Part shown: positions 35,603-45,407 of the stretch, one piece after another
How positions within the stretch are numbered: position 1 is the stretch's first letter
Layout: every line of letters begins with the position of its first letter
DNA from: CBDEGR01 sp965237895
GTDB taxonomy: Bacteria > Acidobacteriota > Terriglobia > UBA7540 > JAPUME01
Direction: 5' to 3'
Length of the DNA stretch: 64,000 bases
NCBI GenBank assembly: GCA_965237895.1
Contig: CBDEGR010000002.1
Location: forward strand, 992,001-1,056,000
The notes under the pieces: model-generated
What the model was told of the DNA's origin: nothing
What the model saw: only the letters and a program-made list of their open reading frames with translations
Databases searched by the model: none
Position numbers and translations under genes: made by a program

Positions 35603-36574
35603 TCAGCGCACGGCGATGGGGTTTCCCGGTGAGCCGGAAGCGCCCTTGATCGGGACGGGTGAGAATAGAAAGGCGAACTCGTAGACTTTGTCGCGCGCCA
35701 AGTCCGAGGTGTCGAGATTTTCCAGGATATAGATTCCGTTCCGAACCAGAAGAAGCTGATGTACGGGGAAGGCGACTTTCGGGTCGGGATTGGGGGTGAC
35801 TTCCGTGGGCCAGGTGTCGCCGCCCACCATGACGATTTTTTGATCCACCAACCACTGCCCCGCTTTGAGGCCGATGCCCGGTGCGCCGCTGTTGTACGCT
35901 TCGTTGTCGATGTTCCACAGCGACCCCCAGCCGGTGTGGAGAATCACCACGTCCCCGGCGTGAATCGCAACGCCTTGGCGCTCCAGAGCGCCTTCAAGGT
36001 CGGCGGGGGTGACCTCATACCCTTTTTCAAGACGCACAACGCCTTTATAGGCGGCCACGTCGATCAGAACGCCGCGGGTGAAGATCGGCCCGACGTGCTC
36101 CACCCCCAGCCGCTTCAGCCCCTCGCGGCCGACGAATTCCTTGGCATCGAAACAATTGTAGTAGGTGTCGCCGATGCCGATGTGGCCCAGGCCGTCGAAC
36201 TGCGTTCCCACCTGGCCGATTTGCGCCGTGACGATCTCCTCGTTCCAGGTCAACCGGTTTTCCCCCGGTTCGCGCGCCATGGTCGGGGTGACGATCGTAA
36301 AGGTCCGAGTTCCGAACAGCGGCATGCCCTGCTCGTAGAGCCGGCCCAGCGAGTAGACCTTGCCGGTGCGGATCAGGGATGCAGCTTCTTTGACCTTGGC
36401 GGGTGTCAGCCGATTTGCCGCTCCGCGCTGATCGTCGGGTCCCCAGGCTGACCGGCACCCGTCGGGTTGGCTTCCGGCCTGCGCCAAAGCCGGACTGGAG
36501 ATCAAGACCAAACAGGCGGCCAACCAGAGAGTCGAGTTCAACAGAGTGAATTTCCTAAAGAGCGTCTCGGACAT
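35603..36574 (-). CDS. Secreted cyclase-family (kynurenine-formamidase-like) hydrolase
   Basis: 323 residues from ATG 36574, with GGAG 8 bases upstream. Signal peptide LWLAACLVLISSPALAQA. The family metal motif HxGTHxDxPxH appears as QVGTQFDGLGHIG: the two first His are Gln, so metal binding may differ; GGDTWPTEV and VILHTGWG are conserved. Cyclase-family enzymes hydrolyse amides or lactones. Forms a two-gene unit with the SDR. Confidence 0.8.
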   Translation of the reverse strand: MSETLFRKFTLLNSTLWLAACLVLISSPALAQAGSQPDGCRSAWGPDDQRGAANRLTPAKVKEAASLIRTGKVYSLGRLYEQGMPLFGTRTFTIVTPTMAREPGENRLTWNEEIVTAQIGQVGTQFDGLGHIGIGDTYYNCFDAKEFVGREGLKRLGVEHVGPIFTRGVLIDVAAYKGVVRLEKGYEVTPADLEGALERQGVAIHAGDVVILHTGWGSLWNIDNEAYNSGAPGIGLKAGQWLVDQKIVMVGGDTWPTEVTPNPDPKVAFPVHQLLLVRNGIYILENLDTSDLARDKVYEFAFLFSPVPIKGASGSPGNPIAVR

Positions 36575-36815
36575 CGGGGTCTTCTCCATTTCGGGTCGTG
36601 GGACCCTCTTTTTTGGGGTCAGCAACGTGCAAGTTGCAGAGATTGGATTCTATTCGATCTCTCGAGAGGGAGCAAGGGCTGTCGGGAGGTGCAAGGGGTT
36701 GGAGGGGAGTGCCGGGAATCCTTGTGATCCACTATGGAATCCAAAGGGTGGGTGAGGGTGTCGTGGAAGCTTTCAGGTTGCGGGCGCCGCCGGGGAGTCG
36801 GGTGGCGCAAAATGA

Positions 36816-37895
36816 TTACCATCCGTAGGCGTCCTTCATAATGTGAAAGATCTGCGTGTTCGGGAACATTCCCTTCACTTTCTCCGCCCCGGGACCTTGC
36901 GCGGCGACCAACACTTCTTCGGCGGTATGATGGCCGTCGATGACGACGTGCGGAACGATCTCCTGCGTCCTGGGAGCCGAAGGGATTCTCAGGTCGTAGG
37001 AGTGGTCGGCGGTGAAAAGAATCAAGGTGTCGGTTCCTTCCATCCGCTCCGCCGTCTTTCTGATGACCTTGTCCATGGCCACCAAGCGGGCAAGGCTCTT
37101 TTCGGCATCCTTGAAGTGGTTGTTCGATTCGACCATCAGGAAAAACCCTTTCGGGTTGCGGGTGAGGATGTTGAGCGCTTTTTCGACGGCCAAGGCGAAG
37201 TCGAAATCTTCAGACGAATAGAGGGCAATCAGGCGGTCGGTTTCGCCGGCAGCCTTCACCATCGCCTTTTCGTCGGCGACGTATGTATAGCCCAGTTTCG
37301 GAAAGCCCGCATCGAAGTCTACGCCGAGCTCTTCGGCTTCGGGCAGGATTGTATCGCGACCCGGCCCGATGACCACGTCGATGCCGTCGCCGAATTGCGG
37401 TTTTAAAATTTGCGCAAAGATGAAGCCGTACTTGCGGCGGTCATTCGAGTGCGCGTAGCAGGCGGCGGGCGTGGCGTCGGAGATGGTACTGTTCGAGATC
37501 ACGCCGGTGGCGAGGCCCCGCTCTTCCGCGTACTCGAGCAGTGTCTTTAGAACCTTGCCGTCTTTCTCGCCTCGTACGGTCTCATCGGAGAGGGAGATCA
37601 CCCCGTTGTGGGTCTTCTGCCCGGTCATGATGGCTGTCATCCCCGCGGCCGAATCCGTGACCCAAGTGCTTGCCGCCGACGAATCCGACAATCCAATATG
37701 CGGCATCTGCTGAACGTAGAGTTGTTGGGGCTTCCCATACCCGTAGATGCTCGAAGCATTTATGGTGGGGATGCCCGTGCCGTCCCCGATAAATAGGATG
37801 ACGTTCTTGGCCCTCTGTTCCTCGCTCGCTCCGCAGCCCCCCAGCGCGAAAACTAGCCCCGCCGTCAGAAGAACCCGAATGACTTGTAAGTACAA
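36816..37895 (-). CDS. Alkaline phosphatase, lipoprotein
   Basis: 359 residues. TTG 37895 is the chosen start: GGGAGG stands 6 bases above and it opens a lipoprotein signal (VLLTAGLVFALGGCG). The frame extends to 38063 without support. Catalytic features: NVILFIGDGTG (metal), VTDSAAGMTAIMTG (Ser nucleophile), FFLMVESNNHF and LFTADHSYDL (metal His), and HTAEEV near the C-terminus. Releases phosphate from esters outside the cytoplasm. Confidence 0.9.
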   Translation of the reverse strand: MYLQVIRVLLTAGLVFALGGCGASEEQRAKNVILFIGDGTGIPTINASSIYGYGKPQQLYVQQMPHIGLSDSSAASTWVTDSAAGMTAIMTGQKTHNGVISLSDETVRGEKDGKVLKTLLEYAEERGLATGVISNSTISDATPAACYAHSNDRRKYGFIFAQILKPQFGDGIDVVIGPGRDTILPEAEELGVDFDAGFPKLGYTYVADEKAMVKAAGETDRLIALYSSEDFDFALAVEKALNILTRNPKGFFLMVESNNHFKDAEKSLARLVAMDKVIRKTAERMEGTDTLILFTADHSYDLRIPSAPRTQEIVPHVVIDGHHTAEEVLVAAQGPGAEKVKGMFPNTQIFHIMKDAYGW

Positions 37896-37986
37896 AAAAC
37901 CTCCCTCATGGTATGGAGTGTAACGATTCAAGAATCCAAGTTTATTAGAAAGATGCCGGAGGTTCAAGAAACAAACCGGCCAACGA

Positions 37987-39906
37987 TTATAAAATAACCC
38001 GCTCGTCGCCACGCCGCTGCGTGACCCGCTCGCGGTCCAAGTATTCGAGCAGCGGGATGGCATATTTTCGGGAAACGCCCGCGAGGTCCTTAAACTCTCC
38101 GACCGTAATCGTATTCTTCTTTTTTTTGTGTTCGATCAGCCGTCGTCGCAACTCGCTCAGCGCCGAGTCGTGAAAAAGTAGATCTTCGGTGATTTTCCGC
38201 AGCGCCTTTTCCCGCAGCAGAATCTGCAGGACCGACTGCGCGCGGGCTAGCTCGATCCCCACCCGGGGGAGCACTTCTTTCACCGGCGGCACGGTGAGCC
38301 CCGCCTCGCGAAAGGCGCGGTCGATCGTCTGTTTCGCTTCCTCCTCCTCCTCTTTCAAAATAATCCGGTGAGACGCCAACCGCACAGTCTCGCCCTCGGC
38401 GGCGATCTTTTTCTCCCCGGACATCCGATTCAACAGAGCGTCGAAGATCGCTTTCTGGGTCGCCGAACGCACGCGGCCCGGCGCAGCCAAGATGCGCGAA
38501 CGGAGTTCCTCTTTCGAAATTCCCGGCAGCAACGGGTTGGCCCGGTGGAACGCAGCCAAGTGGTCGAGTGTCCGGCGCGCCAACGCGTCCCGCCCTTCGC
38601 AGGAAAGGAAAACAGGCGGTTTCTCGGAAACGGTCCAAAGAAGGTTCTGGCCGCGAAGAGTCCGAATCGACTTTTCAATTTCCGTGGCGGCCCATCCCGT
38701 TCTTGCCGCCAACTCTTTTTCAGTATGCACGCCGCGATGCTTCACCAACGCCGCGAAGCGTTCTTCGGCCGCCCCGTCCGCGAGGCAGCCAAGGAAATCC
38801 TCCAATCCCGGCTCTTTGCGCTTGTGCCGAGGCGCGAAGCTGTCCAGCACCGCGCCGCCGCCCAGGGTCACCAGCGGCGAGAACTGCCGAACGATGAATC
38901 GGTCGCCGAGCGCGGCCACGGTCGGCTCCTTCAGGCGGAGTTGAACGAAGTGCGTCCGCCCGGGTTCGAGCGGCTTTCCCGTTAGGGAGAAGATTTCCGC
39001 CACCTGCTCCGAGGTGCCCAGATGCAGGTGAACGCGGGAGCTGGACTTCAGAGTGCGGGCCGAATCGAGCAGCGTCAAACGGCAGTCGATTTGCGTGGTC
39101 GGTCGAAACGTGTCCGGCGCGGCCAGGACCATACCGCGGCGGAGTTCCCCCGTCTCCACCCCGGCCAGGTTCAAGGCCGTGCGCTGCCCGGCTCGGGCTT
39201 CCGATACCTCCCGGCCGTAAACCTGGACGCTGCGGACGCGGACCCTTCTCTCCTCCGGGAGAATCACGATCTCCCGGTCTGGGCCGATCGCGCCGCTCAG
39301 CAGCGTGCCGGTGGCGACCGTCCCGAATCCTTTCATGACGAAGGCTCGGTCGAGCGGTAAGCGGAACGGACGCGCGGCGTTTCTCGGCGAGGCTTGCGCC
39401 GCCACCTCCCGAAGCGCAGCTTTCAATTCCTCTAGGCCCGCTCCGGTGCGTACGCTGGTTCCGACAATGGATGCGTCTTCGAGAAAGGAGCCGCGAAGGT
39501 AATCCTGCAATTCCAGTTTTACCAACTCCAAAAGGTCCGGCTCGACCAGGTCCGCCTTGGTCAGGGCCACCAGTCCGCGGTCCACTTCGAGCAGACGGCA
39601 GATGTCGAAATGCTCCCGCGTCTGCGGCTTGATCGACTCATCGGCGGCGACGACGAGCAGGACGACGTCGATACCGCTTGCTCCCGCCAGCATGTTCTTC
39701 ACGAACCGCTCGTGGCCGGGCACGTCGACGAAGCCGATTTGCAGCTCTTCGTCCAATTCCAGATGTGCAAACCCCAGGTCGATGGTGATGCCGCGCCGCT
39801 TCTCTTCGGCCCAGCGGTCGGGGTCGGTACCGGTCAAGGCCCAAACCAGCGCCGACTTGCCGTGGTCGATGTGACCGGCGGTTCCTACAATGACGGATTT
39901 CCTCAT
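37987..39906 (-). CDS. selB: Selenocysteine-specific translation elongation factor
   Basis: 639 residues from ATG 39906 (MRKSVIVGTAGHIDHGKS). G motifs: GHIDHGKS, DVPGHERFVKNM and TKADL. The C-terminal ~280 residues are winged-helix repeats that bind the SECIS hairpin. Its presence implies UGA-Sec decoding in this organism, but no selA, selD or tRNA-Sec is in the window and no clear selenoprotein was found. Confidence 0.95.
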   Translation of the reverse strand: MRKSVIVGTAGHIDHGKSALVWALTGTDPDRWAEEKRRGITIDLGFAHLELDEELQIGFVDVPGHERFVKNMLAGASGIDVVLLVVAADESIKPQTREHFDICRLLEVDRGLVALTKADLVEPDLLELVKLELQDYLRGSFLEDASIVGTSVRTGAGLEELKAALREVAAQASPRNAARPFRLPLDRAFVMKGFGTVATGTLLSGAIGPDREIVILPEERRVRVRSVQVYGREVSEARAGQRTALNLAGVETGELRRGMVLAAPDTFRPTTQIDCRLTLLDSARTLKSSSRVHLHLGTSEQVAEIFSLTGKPLEPGRTHFVQLRLKEPTVAALGDRFIVRQFSPLVTLGGGAVLDSFAPRHKRKEPGLEDFLGCLADGAAEERFAALVKHRGVHTEKELAARTGWAATEIEKSIRTLRGQNLLWTVSEKPPVFLSCEGRDALARRTLDHLAAFHRANPLLPGISKEELRSRILAAPGRVRSATQKAIFDALLNRMSGEKKIAAEGETVRLASHRIILKEEEEEAKQTIDRAFREAGLTVPPVKEVLPRVGIELARAQSVLQILLREKALRKITEDLLFHDSALSELRRRLIEHKKKKNTITVGEFKDLAGVSRKYAIPLLEYLDRERVTQRRGDERVIL

Positions 39907-40175
39907 GAAAATCACACCATTATGGGACATTCGAGGCTGAGGGACAAGCAGGTCCGGGTTGAAACGGCGATCAATGATCGCCGGTCGGCGAAGCTTTCTC
40001 TTCTTCTTCGTGCCGGTTTCTAGACCCCCTGTTCGCCCAAGGGTTTTGCCTAAGGGGAACCGGCTTTACTCCCCCTCCGCGCGGTTTTATACTCTCCTTC
40101 AGGATCGCCCTCCGGTTTGACCTCTTCGTTTTCGGCCAAGCAAAAGGGTCCCGACAAAGGTAAAGGAGCTCCCTG

Positions 40176-40721
40176 ATGAGAAAGCATGCCTGCTTGTTCT
40201 TCCTTTCTTTTTTCCTGGTTACGATTTTTTTGATTCCCCATGCTCCGGCGCGGGCAGCCGAAAATAAAGACAAAGACGTTGCCCGCGAGGCCGTGCTGGA
40301 AGATGTGAAGCTCGGCGAGCAGGGAATCGTTCTGACGCTGCGCTCGATCGATACGGTCGACCGGATTCAGATTGTGGTGGCCGAGCCGGAGGGATTTTCC
40401 ATTCTACTGGCCCTGCGAAAGCAGAAGTTCAAGCGGCCGCTCACCCATGATCTATTCAAGAATTTTTTGGATCGGAACGGCTGGAGCGTAGAAAAAATCC
40501 TGATCCGGGACATCATCGGCGGAGCCTTCCATGCGGACGTGACCATCGCCAAGAACGGAAAACGACAGGTCTATGACGCGCGTTCGAGTGACGCGCTGGC
40601 CTTGGGGCTCCGGTTCGGCGCCAAAATTTTTATCGGTGAAAAGGTTCTCCAGCAAGAGCGGAAACTCGAAGAAGAGCGCCAAAAGCCCTCCCAGGGAAAA
40701 GGCGAAACCCAAAGGCTGTGA
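40176..40721 (+). CDS. BFN-domain (DUF151) protein with signal peptide
   Basis: 181 residues. Signal peptide LFFLSFFLVTIFLIPHAPARA, then a BFN/DUF151 domain: ALRKQKFKRPLTHDLFKNFL, VTIAKNGKRQVYDARSSDALALGLR. Cytoplasmic DUF151 proteins are common; a secreted one is odd. A charged helix (QQERKLEEERQK) ends it. AAAGGAG precedes the ATG. Role unknown; nuclease activity is known for a few eukaryotic homologs only. Confidence 0.82.
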   Translation: MRKHACLFFLSFFLVTIFLIPHAPARAAENKDKDVAREAVLEDVKLGEQGIVLTLRSIDTVDRIQIVVAEPEGFSILLALRKQKFKRPLTHDLFKNFLDRNGWSVEKILIRDIIGGAFHADVTIAKNGKRQVYDARSSDALALGLRFGAKIFIGEKVLQQERKLEEERQKPSQGKGETQRL

Positions 40722-41153
40722 CGACAAAATCGGGTCACAGCCGGGAAGAAGAGTCGTCCTGGTAGGCCGCGTGGCGGTTCGTGCCCGCGAACGGCTTGCA
40801 TCTTACCTGAAAAATCCTTAGGTACCCGCCGACGACGCTTTCACGACGTGGCGGCCAAGATCGATCGCCGGAGGGAAGGAAAACCTCTCCGGATTGTGGT
40901 CGGTTCTCCCCCCGAGCCTTCCTTGACTGCCGTTGCCGAATCTTCGAATTCCGGACGCCGGCGTTCCGGCTGAGCGAACTCAGGTGTATAATTTCCTCCC
41001 CACTCGATCTTGAAGTTACAATCATTATATTTTTAGCCTTCCTTTCGGCAAGGCCCTGTGCCCATCGAGATGTCCCGCGAGAGCGCAGGGAGTGGGCGCG
41101 AGGAAGGATGGCGGTGAAGTCATGATGCGATGGAGTGTGCGTGAGGTCGAGTT
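40722..41153. other. Non-coding or decayed stretch
   Basis: Minus-strand frames here show a weak coding look (GFPEVELDLTHTP, FTAILPRAHS) that could continue the short secreted ORF at 41154-41279 after a frameshift. The rest has no supported gene. Confidence 0.35.
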
Positions 41154-41279
41154 CTACCTCCGGAAAGCCGCGCCGGAGAGCAGGCAGATTCTTAGGGGAG
41201 CCTCTTGCTGCCCGGCGCTTCCCCAAGGGAACCCCAGGGTGAAGAGCAGGCAGAGAGTGAGGAGACGCTCCATCTTCAT
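41154..41279 (-). pseudogene. 5' remnant of a secreted protein (possibly ThuA-like)
   Basis: ATG 41279 with AGGA upstream opens a signal peptide (RLLTLCLLFTLGFPWGSA) then APLRICLLSGA, a start resembling secreted ThuA-like proteins, and stops at 41154. The next frame continues plausibly for a while. It is 60 bases after the esterase on the same strand. Confidence 0.35.
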
Positions 41280-41338
41280 AGAGAGGGTCCTTTACGTCGG
41301 GTATTTCGATCGAAGAGATATTTTGATCCGAGGGCGCT

Positions 41339-42160
41339 CTACTTATGAATCCTGTGTGAGAGGAGCCACGTCATCAGGTCCGGCTCGGCATAGGCGTCGT
41401 CCCAGGAATTGTGACCCACGCCCTCGTATTCGGTGTAGGTGACGTTCGCCCCGGCGACCTTGAGCGCTTCCACCATTTGGCGCGACTCGTCCACCGGCAC
41501 CGACCGGTCCTGGTCGCCGTGGAAGACCCACACCGGTGTCTTCCCAACCTTTTGCGTTACGAATTGGTAGGGGTCGTCTCCCGGAGGAGTCAAGAAACTT
41601 TCTTCGGGAAGCCTAATGCGTGGTGGGGGACGAATGCCGCCGCAGATGGGAACCAGCGCGGCGAACTTGCCCGGGTGATTCGCGGCCAGACGCCACGTGC
41701 CGTAGCCGCCCATGGAAAGGCCCGTCAGGTAGATGCGCGCCGCCTCGCCGTTGAACTCCTGCAAGGCCGACTCCAGTGCCTTCAAGGCGAGCTCCTGCAT
41801 TTGGGGATGAACCCACCAGACGCGCTTTTTGCACTGGGGCATCACCACGATACAGGGGAAGCGGTCGCGGTCTTGCCGGATGGCCGAGCCGATGCCCACC
41901 TCGGTTTGAACCAGCCCGTCTTTGCCCCGTTCCCCGGCGCCGTGCAGGAAGAGCACCACGGGCCATTTCTTCTCAGGACTCCACTGTTCGGGAACGTAGA
42001 CTTGATAGCGGAAAGTTTCCGAATTCAGGGTGAGCGTGCGGTTCAGGAAGCCGGTCTCCGGTCCCTTTCCCAGTAGGTGAGTCGAAGTAAGCAGGAGCAG
42101 GGAACCGGCACACCAGACAAGCCCGAAAAGAAGTGTCCGCAATGGACTTTTTTCTCTCAT
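41339..42160 (-). CDS. Secreted alpha/beta-hydrolase (esterase, phospholipase/depolymerase type)
   Basis: 273 residues. Signal peptide LLFGLVWCAGSLLLLTS. Catalytic Ser in YLTGLSMGGYGTW, Asp in FHGDQDRSVPV, His in GVGHNSWDDAY. Oxyanion-type motif VLFLHGAGERG. The shape matches carboxylesterases of the predicted peptidase / polyhydroxybutyrate-depolymerase group. Substrate unknown. Confidence 0.88.
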   Translation of the reverse strand: MREKSPLRTLLFGLVWCAGSLLLLTSTHLLGKGPETGFLNRTLTLNSETFRYQVYVPEQWSPEKKWPVVLFLHGAGERGKDGLVQTEVGIGSAIRQDRDRFPCIVVMPQCKKRVWWVHPQMQELALKALESALQEFNGEAARIYLTGLSMGGYGTWRLAANHPGKFAALVPICGGIRPPPRIRLPEESFLTPPGDDPYQFVTQKVGKTPVWVFHGDQDRSVPVDESRQMVEALKVAGANVTYTEYEGVGHNSWDDAYAEPDLMTWLLSHRIHK

Positions 42161-42193
42161 GTATAGAACAGGCTCATGATGGATGGAACAGGG

Positions 42194-43000
42194 TTACCCG
42201 GAAACCAGAACGAACTGCATTTCGACGCCCCTCAGGCTGATCATGTCGCCGTCCTGCATTTCGTGACGGCCGGCGATGGGTTGGCCGTTGACGGTGGCTT
42301 TCGGGGCGGTCGGGGAGAGGAAGTAGGCGGCCTCTCTCTTGTTGATGATCCCGGCGACTTTCGGGGCAAACCAGCTGGTCAGGCGGATATTGGCCGTAGG
42401 ACCCTTGCCGATGATGCAGGTCTGAGACGTGAGAAGATACTCACCTTCGTTGGTCTTGCCGTTGATGACGATCAACTTGCCGACTTGTCCCGCAGTGGCT
42501 TGCTGTGCGGGCGCCGCCTTGGGCGGCGCAGCTTCCCGGGCAGGGGCCTTGGGTTCGGATTTCGCCTCGGCTTGGGTGTCCGCTTCGGCCTTTTGGGCCA
42601 GAATTTCCTGGCGTTTTTTGGACTCAAGGATCATCGTACCCTCGAGCTTATCGATCCAGGTGCCTGACGCGGTTTGGCTGGCGTCGGTCGCCTCGGTGAC
42701 CACTTGCTCTCCCTGCACCTTGGTGAAGTGCATCGTATGCTTCCCGATGGCGATGGTCTCTCCGCTGGCAAGGGCCGAGTGCGTGACGCGGGTCCCGTTC
42801 AAGAAGGTGCCGTTCAGGCTTCCGAGGTCTTCGACGTAGTAGTCGTGGCCCTCGGGATAGACTTTGGCATGTTGATGAGAGACGGCCGGGTTGTCGATAA
42901 AGACGTTGCACTGCGGTGACCGGCTGATAATGATCACCTGGCCCGAAAGCGAGAACTCCTTCAGAACTGAAGGACCAAACTATAGCACCAGCATCGCCAT
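42194..43000 (-). pseudogene. Two-FHA-domain protein with in-frame TAG at codon 7
   Basis: The intact part holds two FHA domains: IIISRSPQCNVFIDNPAVSH with LGSLNGTFLNG, then, after an Ala/Pro/Lys linker, YLLTSQTCIIGKGPTANIRL. Upstream in the same frame are the missing first strands (FGPSVLKEFSLSGQV), a start ATG 43000 and GGAG before it. Codon 7 (42982-42980) is TAG between MAMLVL and FGPS, where related FHA proteins carry Lys. A downstream GTG at 42937 would give a product lacking the first FHA strands. FHA domains bind phospho-threonine. Confidence 0.75.
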
Positions 43001-43313
43001 GGCTTCTCTACTCCGGCGTTATTATACCCAGATCGATTTAAAATCAAGACCCCGATTTTGAAAGATTTTTCGGGCCCCTCTACCTGCTACCTGGGGCGTA
43101 ATCTTAGCACAATCTCGCGTGGAATCCGTTGCCGGAAGCTGGTCCGGCGGGAGGGGCGTTGCCGGCGCAGTGGAGGGAGATTTTGACACGTTGAAGGAAG
43201 GGATGGTAGCATCGGCTATCCTGGGACTTTCTTACCCGAAGCGCTCTTCATTCGAGAGGCGAGAGGCGAGGGGAATCGCAAATCCATGCGGACGAATAAG
43301 AGGAACAATAAAT
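43001..43313. other. Intergenic region between FHA and peroxidase genes
   Basis: About 310 bases between divergent genes. Contains an AT-rich patch (GTTATTATACCC near 43018) that could hold promoters, but no supported gene or hairpin. Confidence 0.5.
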
Positions 43314-44421
43314 ATGAGGAAGATCAGGTCGATTCGGTTTCTTAAGTTGGGTATCTTCATGATTCCAGCGGCAGCGGTTCTGTGGGCCGCCTGCACGACC
43401 GAAGAGAAACCCGCTGAGCCGGTAAAACCCATCGGCGCGGTTGTGGTGATCAAAGCGCCGTTGGGACTGCCGGCAGTTCCCACGTCCGAGGACAATCCTC
43501 CTACGGCGGAGACCATTGCCCTGGGTCGTAACCTCTATTATGACCCCCCTCCTTTCCGTGGACGACACCATTGCCTGCGCCAGTTGTCATCATCCTAATT
43601 CCGGCTTTACCGACGGCAAGCGATTTTCCGCGGGCGTGGGCGGCCAGTTGGGCGGTCGTAGCGCTCCCACCGTCATAAACTCCGCCTATAACGATGTTCA
43701 ATTCTGGGACGGCCGTTCGCCGAGCCTGGAAGATCAGGCTGAGGGGCCCGTACAGAATCCCATCGAGATGGCCCACACGCTGGACGGTGTAGTGAAGAAG
43801 CTCGAGGCTCACGCTACCTACCCGGCCGAGTTTGAGAAGGCCTACGGGCCGGGGGCGATCACCTATGAGAAGGTGGAGAAGGCCATTGCCACGTTCGAGC
43901 GCACCGTGCTCAGCGGCAACTCGCCGTATGACCGCTTCCAATTCGGCGGCGAAAAGGACGCCATCAGCGAATCGGCCAAGCGCGGCTTGGAGGTCTTCCG
44001 CGACCCGAAGAAAGGCAACTGCGCCGTCTGCCACTCGGTGGGCGAAAAGACTTCACTGTTTACCGACAACAAGTTCCACAATATCGGCGTCGGCGTCGTG
44101 CAGGATGAGACCGGCGCCGCCTCGCTCTCCGACGTGGGCCGCTTCGAGGTCACCCAGGTGGACGCCGACCGCGGCGCGTTCAAGACCCCCACGCTTCGGA
44201 ATATCTCCCAGACCGCTCCCTATATGCACGACGGGAATCTGGCGACACTCAAGGAAGTGGTGGACTTCTACGTCGGCGGCGGAAACTCGAACGACCAGTT
44301 GGACAGGGAGATCAAAGTGCTCGATCACCTTACCGGCCGGGAGCGCGAGGACCTAGAAGAGTTCCTGAAATCGCTCACCGCCGAGCTGCCCGCCGACGTC
44401 AGCCCGCCGGTGGGTATGTAG
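43314..44421 (+). pseudogene. Di-heme cytochrome c peroxidase (MauG family), frameshift at C run
   Basis: ATG 43314 opens a lipoprotein signal (IFMIPAAAVLWAAC). The frame reads ALGRNLYYDPP and then goes out of phase at a run of six C (about 43543-43548). With five C it would read YYDPLLSVDDTIACASCHHP, the first heme site (CASCH), and continue through the second heme site CAVCH and the C-terminal APYMHDGNLATLKEV to 44421. One extra C therefore breaks an otherwise complete periplasmic peroxidase. Confidence 0.85.
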
Positions 44422-44513
44422 AAGGCGGTATGTAGTACGAAAAGTATTTTGACCGGGTGCCTCACCTTTGCTGCGGCGAGGGTGGAGAAACTTTACATTT
44501 CTCATTCGGGTGG

Positions 44514-44540
44514 CGCATACATCCCGTAGGGATGTGTGCG
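44514..44540. repeat. GC-rich hairpin after the peroxidase gene
   Basis: CGCATACATCCC pairs with GGGATGTGTGCG across a GTA loop: 12 bp with one G-T pair. About 95 bases after the peroxidase stop. Could be a weak terminator or a dispersed palindromic repeat; no T run follows. Confidence 0.5.
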
Positions 44541-44648
44541 TTCCCGTTACACATTGCCCTTGATATTATTTATAAGGACGCGATGTTCGCGCCGCTCGCG
44601 ATTCATTCTCCATAATTCATAAGTGTAATTTCTTCCCCTTCTCCTGAA

Positions 44649-45245
44649 TTACGGGCATGGATTCTCTTTGACTCCCAACGTTGGAAGTACCACGTTTACA
44701 AGTCCATGGACGGTCGCACCAACAGGATTAGGAAATCCTCCCGGTAGTGGATTTCCCTGGTCAAGATGCACTAGGAAATTTACAGTAGTAGCTTTACCCG
44801 TATTAATTTTAGAGAATTCACCTTTCTTCTTGCCCTCGATGTGTAGCGTTGGTCCCACAGGGAATATCGCTCCAGTAAAAAAATTGTTGTCCACCGTGAA
44901 GCGTCCTGGATGAATGCGGTTAAAGGCCTTCTGTGGCAGGTTTTCTGCCTTAATCACTATATAGTACGTTCCGTTCGCAGCATTGGGCAGGATTCTTTCC
45001 ACGATCTGATCATTGTTAAATCCTCTTCCAAATTTCTTGTTTAGTGACTGGATGATCTTATCATCACAGACATCATCTGGCGGTTCTGGAGTGTCCATCT
45101 CCCCCCTCGGGATGTAAAACTTTCGAGCTTGGTGTGAGACGTCGAACAGTTCTGTCTGCTCAGCGGGACCCGCGGCCGGCGCCGGAGCGGGCGTTGCGAC
45201 CAATCCTGTCATTACCATCCCGATGGTCATTTTCGTGAATTTCAA
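44649..45245 (-). CDS. Secreted protein, unknown function, AT-richer than neighbours
   Basis: 198 residues. TTG 45245 is the proposed start (GGGAG 8 bases above), opening a signal peptide (TIGMVMTGLVATPAPAPAAG). The mature part is beta-rich: NGTYYIVIKAENLPQKAFNR, GRFTVDNNFFTGAIFPVGP. Two cysteines (DVCDD and the C-terminal NPCP) may bond. Codon use and base content look less GC-rich than flanking genes, a possible sign of transfer. No family recognised. Confidence 0.7.
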   Translation of the reverse strand: MKFTKMTIGMVMTGLVATPAPAPAAGPAEQTELFDVSHQARKFYIPRGEMDTPEPPDDVCDDKIIQSLNKKFGRGFNNDQIVERILPNAANGTYYIVIKAENLPQKAFNRIHPGRFTVDNNFFTGAIFPVGPTLHIEGKKKGEFSKINTGKATTVNFLVHLDQGNPLPGGFPNPVGATVHGLVNVVLPTLGVKENPCP

Positions 45246-45407
45246 AACGATTCTCCCTTCTTGGAGAAAGTTGATCTCCAAGGGTTCCATCCTAGAGTAA
45301 ATTAAAAGGGAGGTCAATGCACCAGGGCTAAACTATTTCTGAATTGTTCCTGAACTGCTAAGTGGTATGGCATGCGCAGGTTAAGGGAAACAAATCGGAG
45401 GCGCAGG

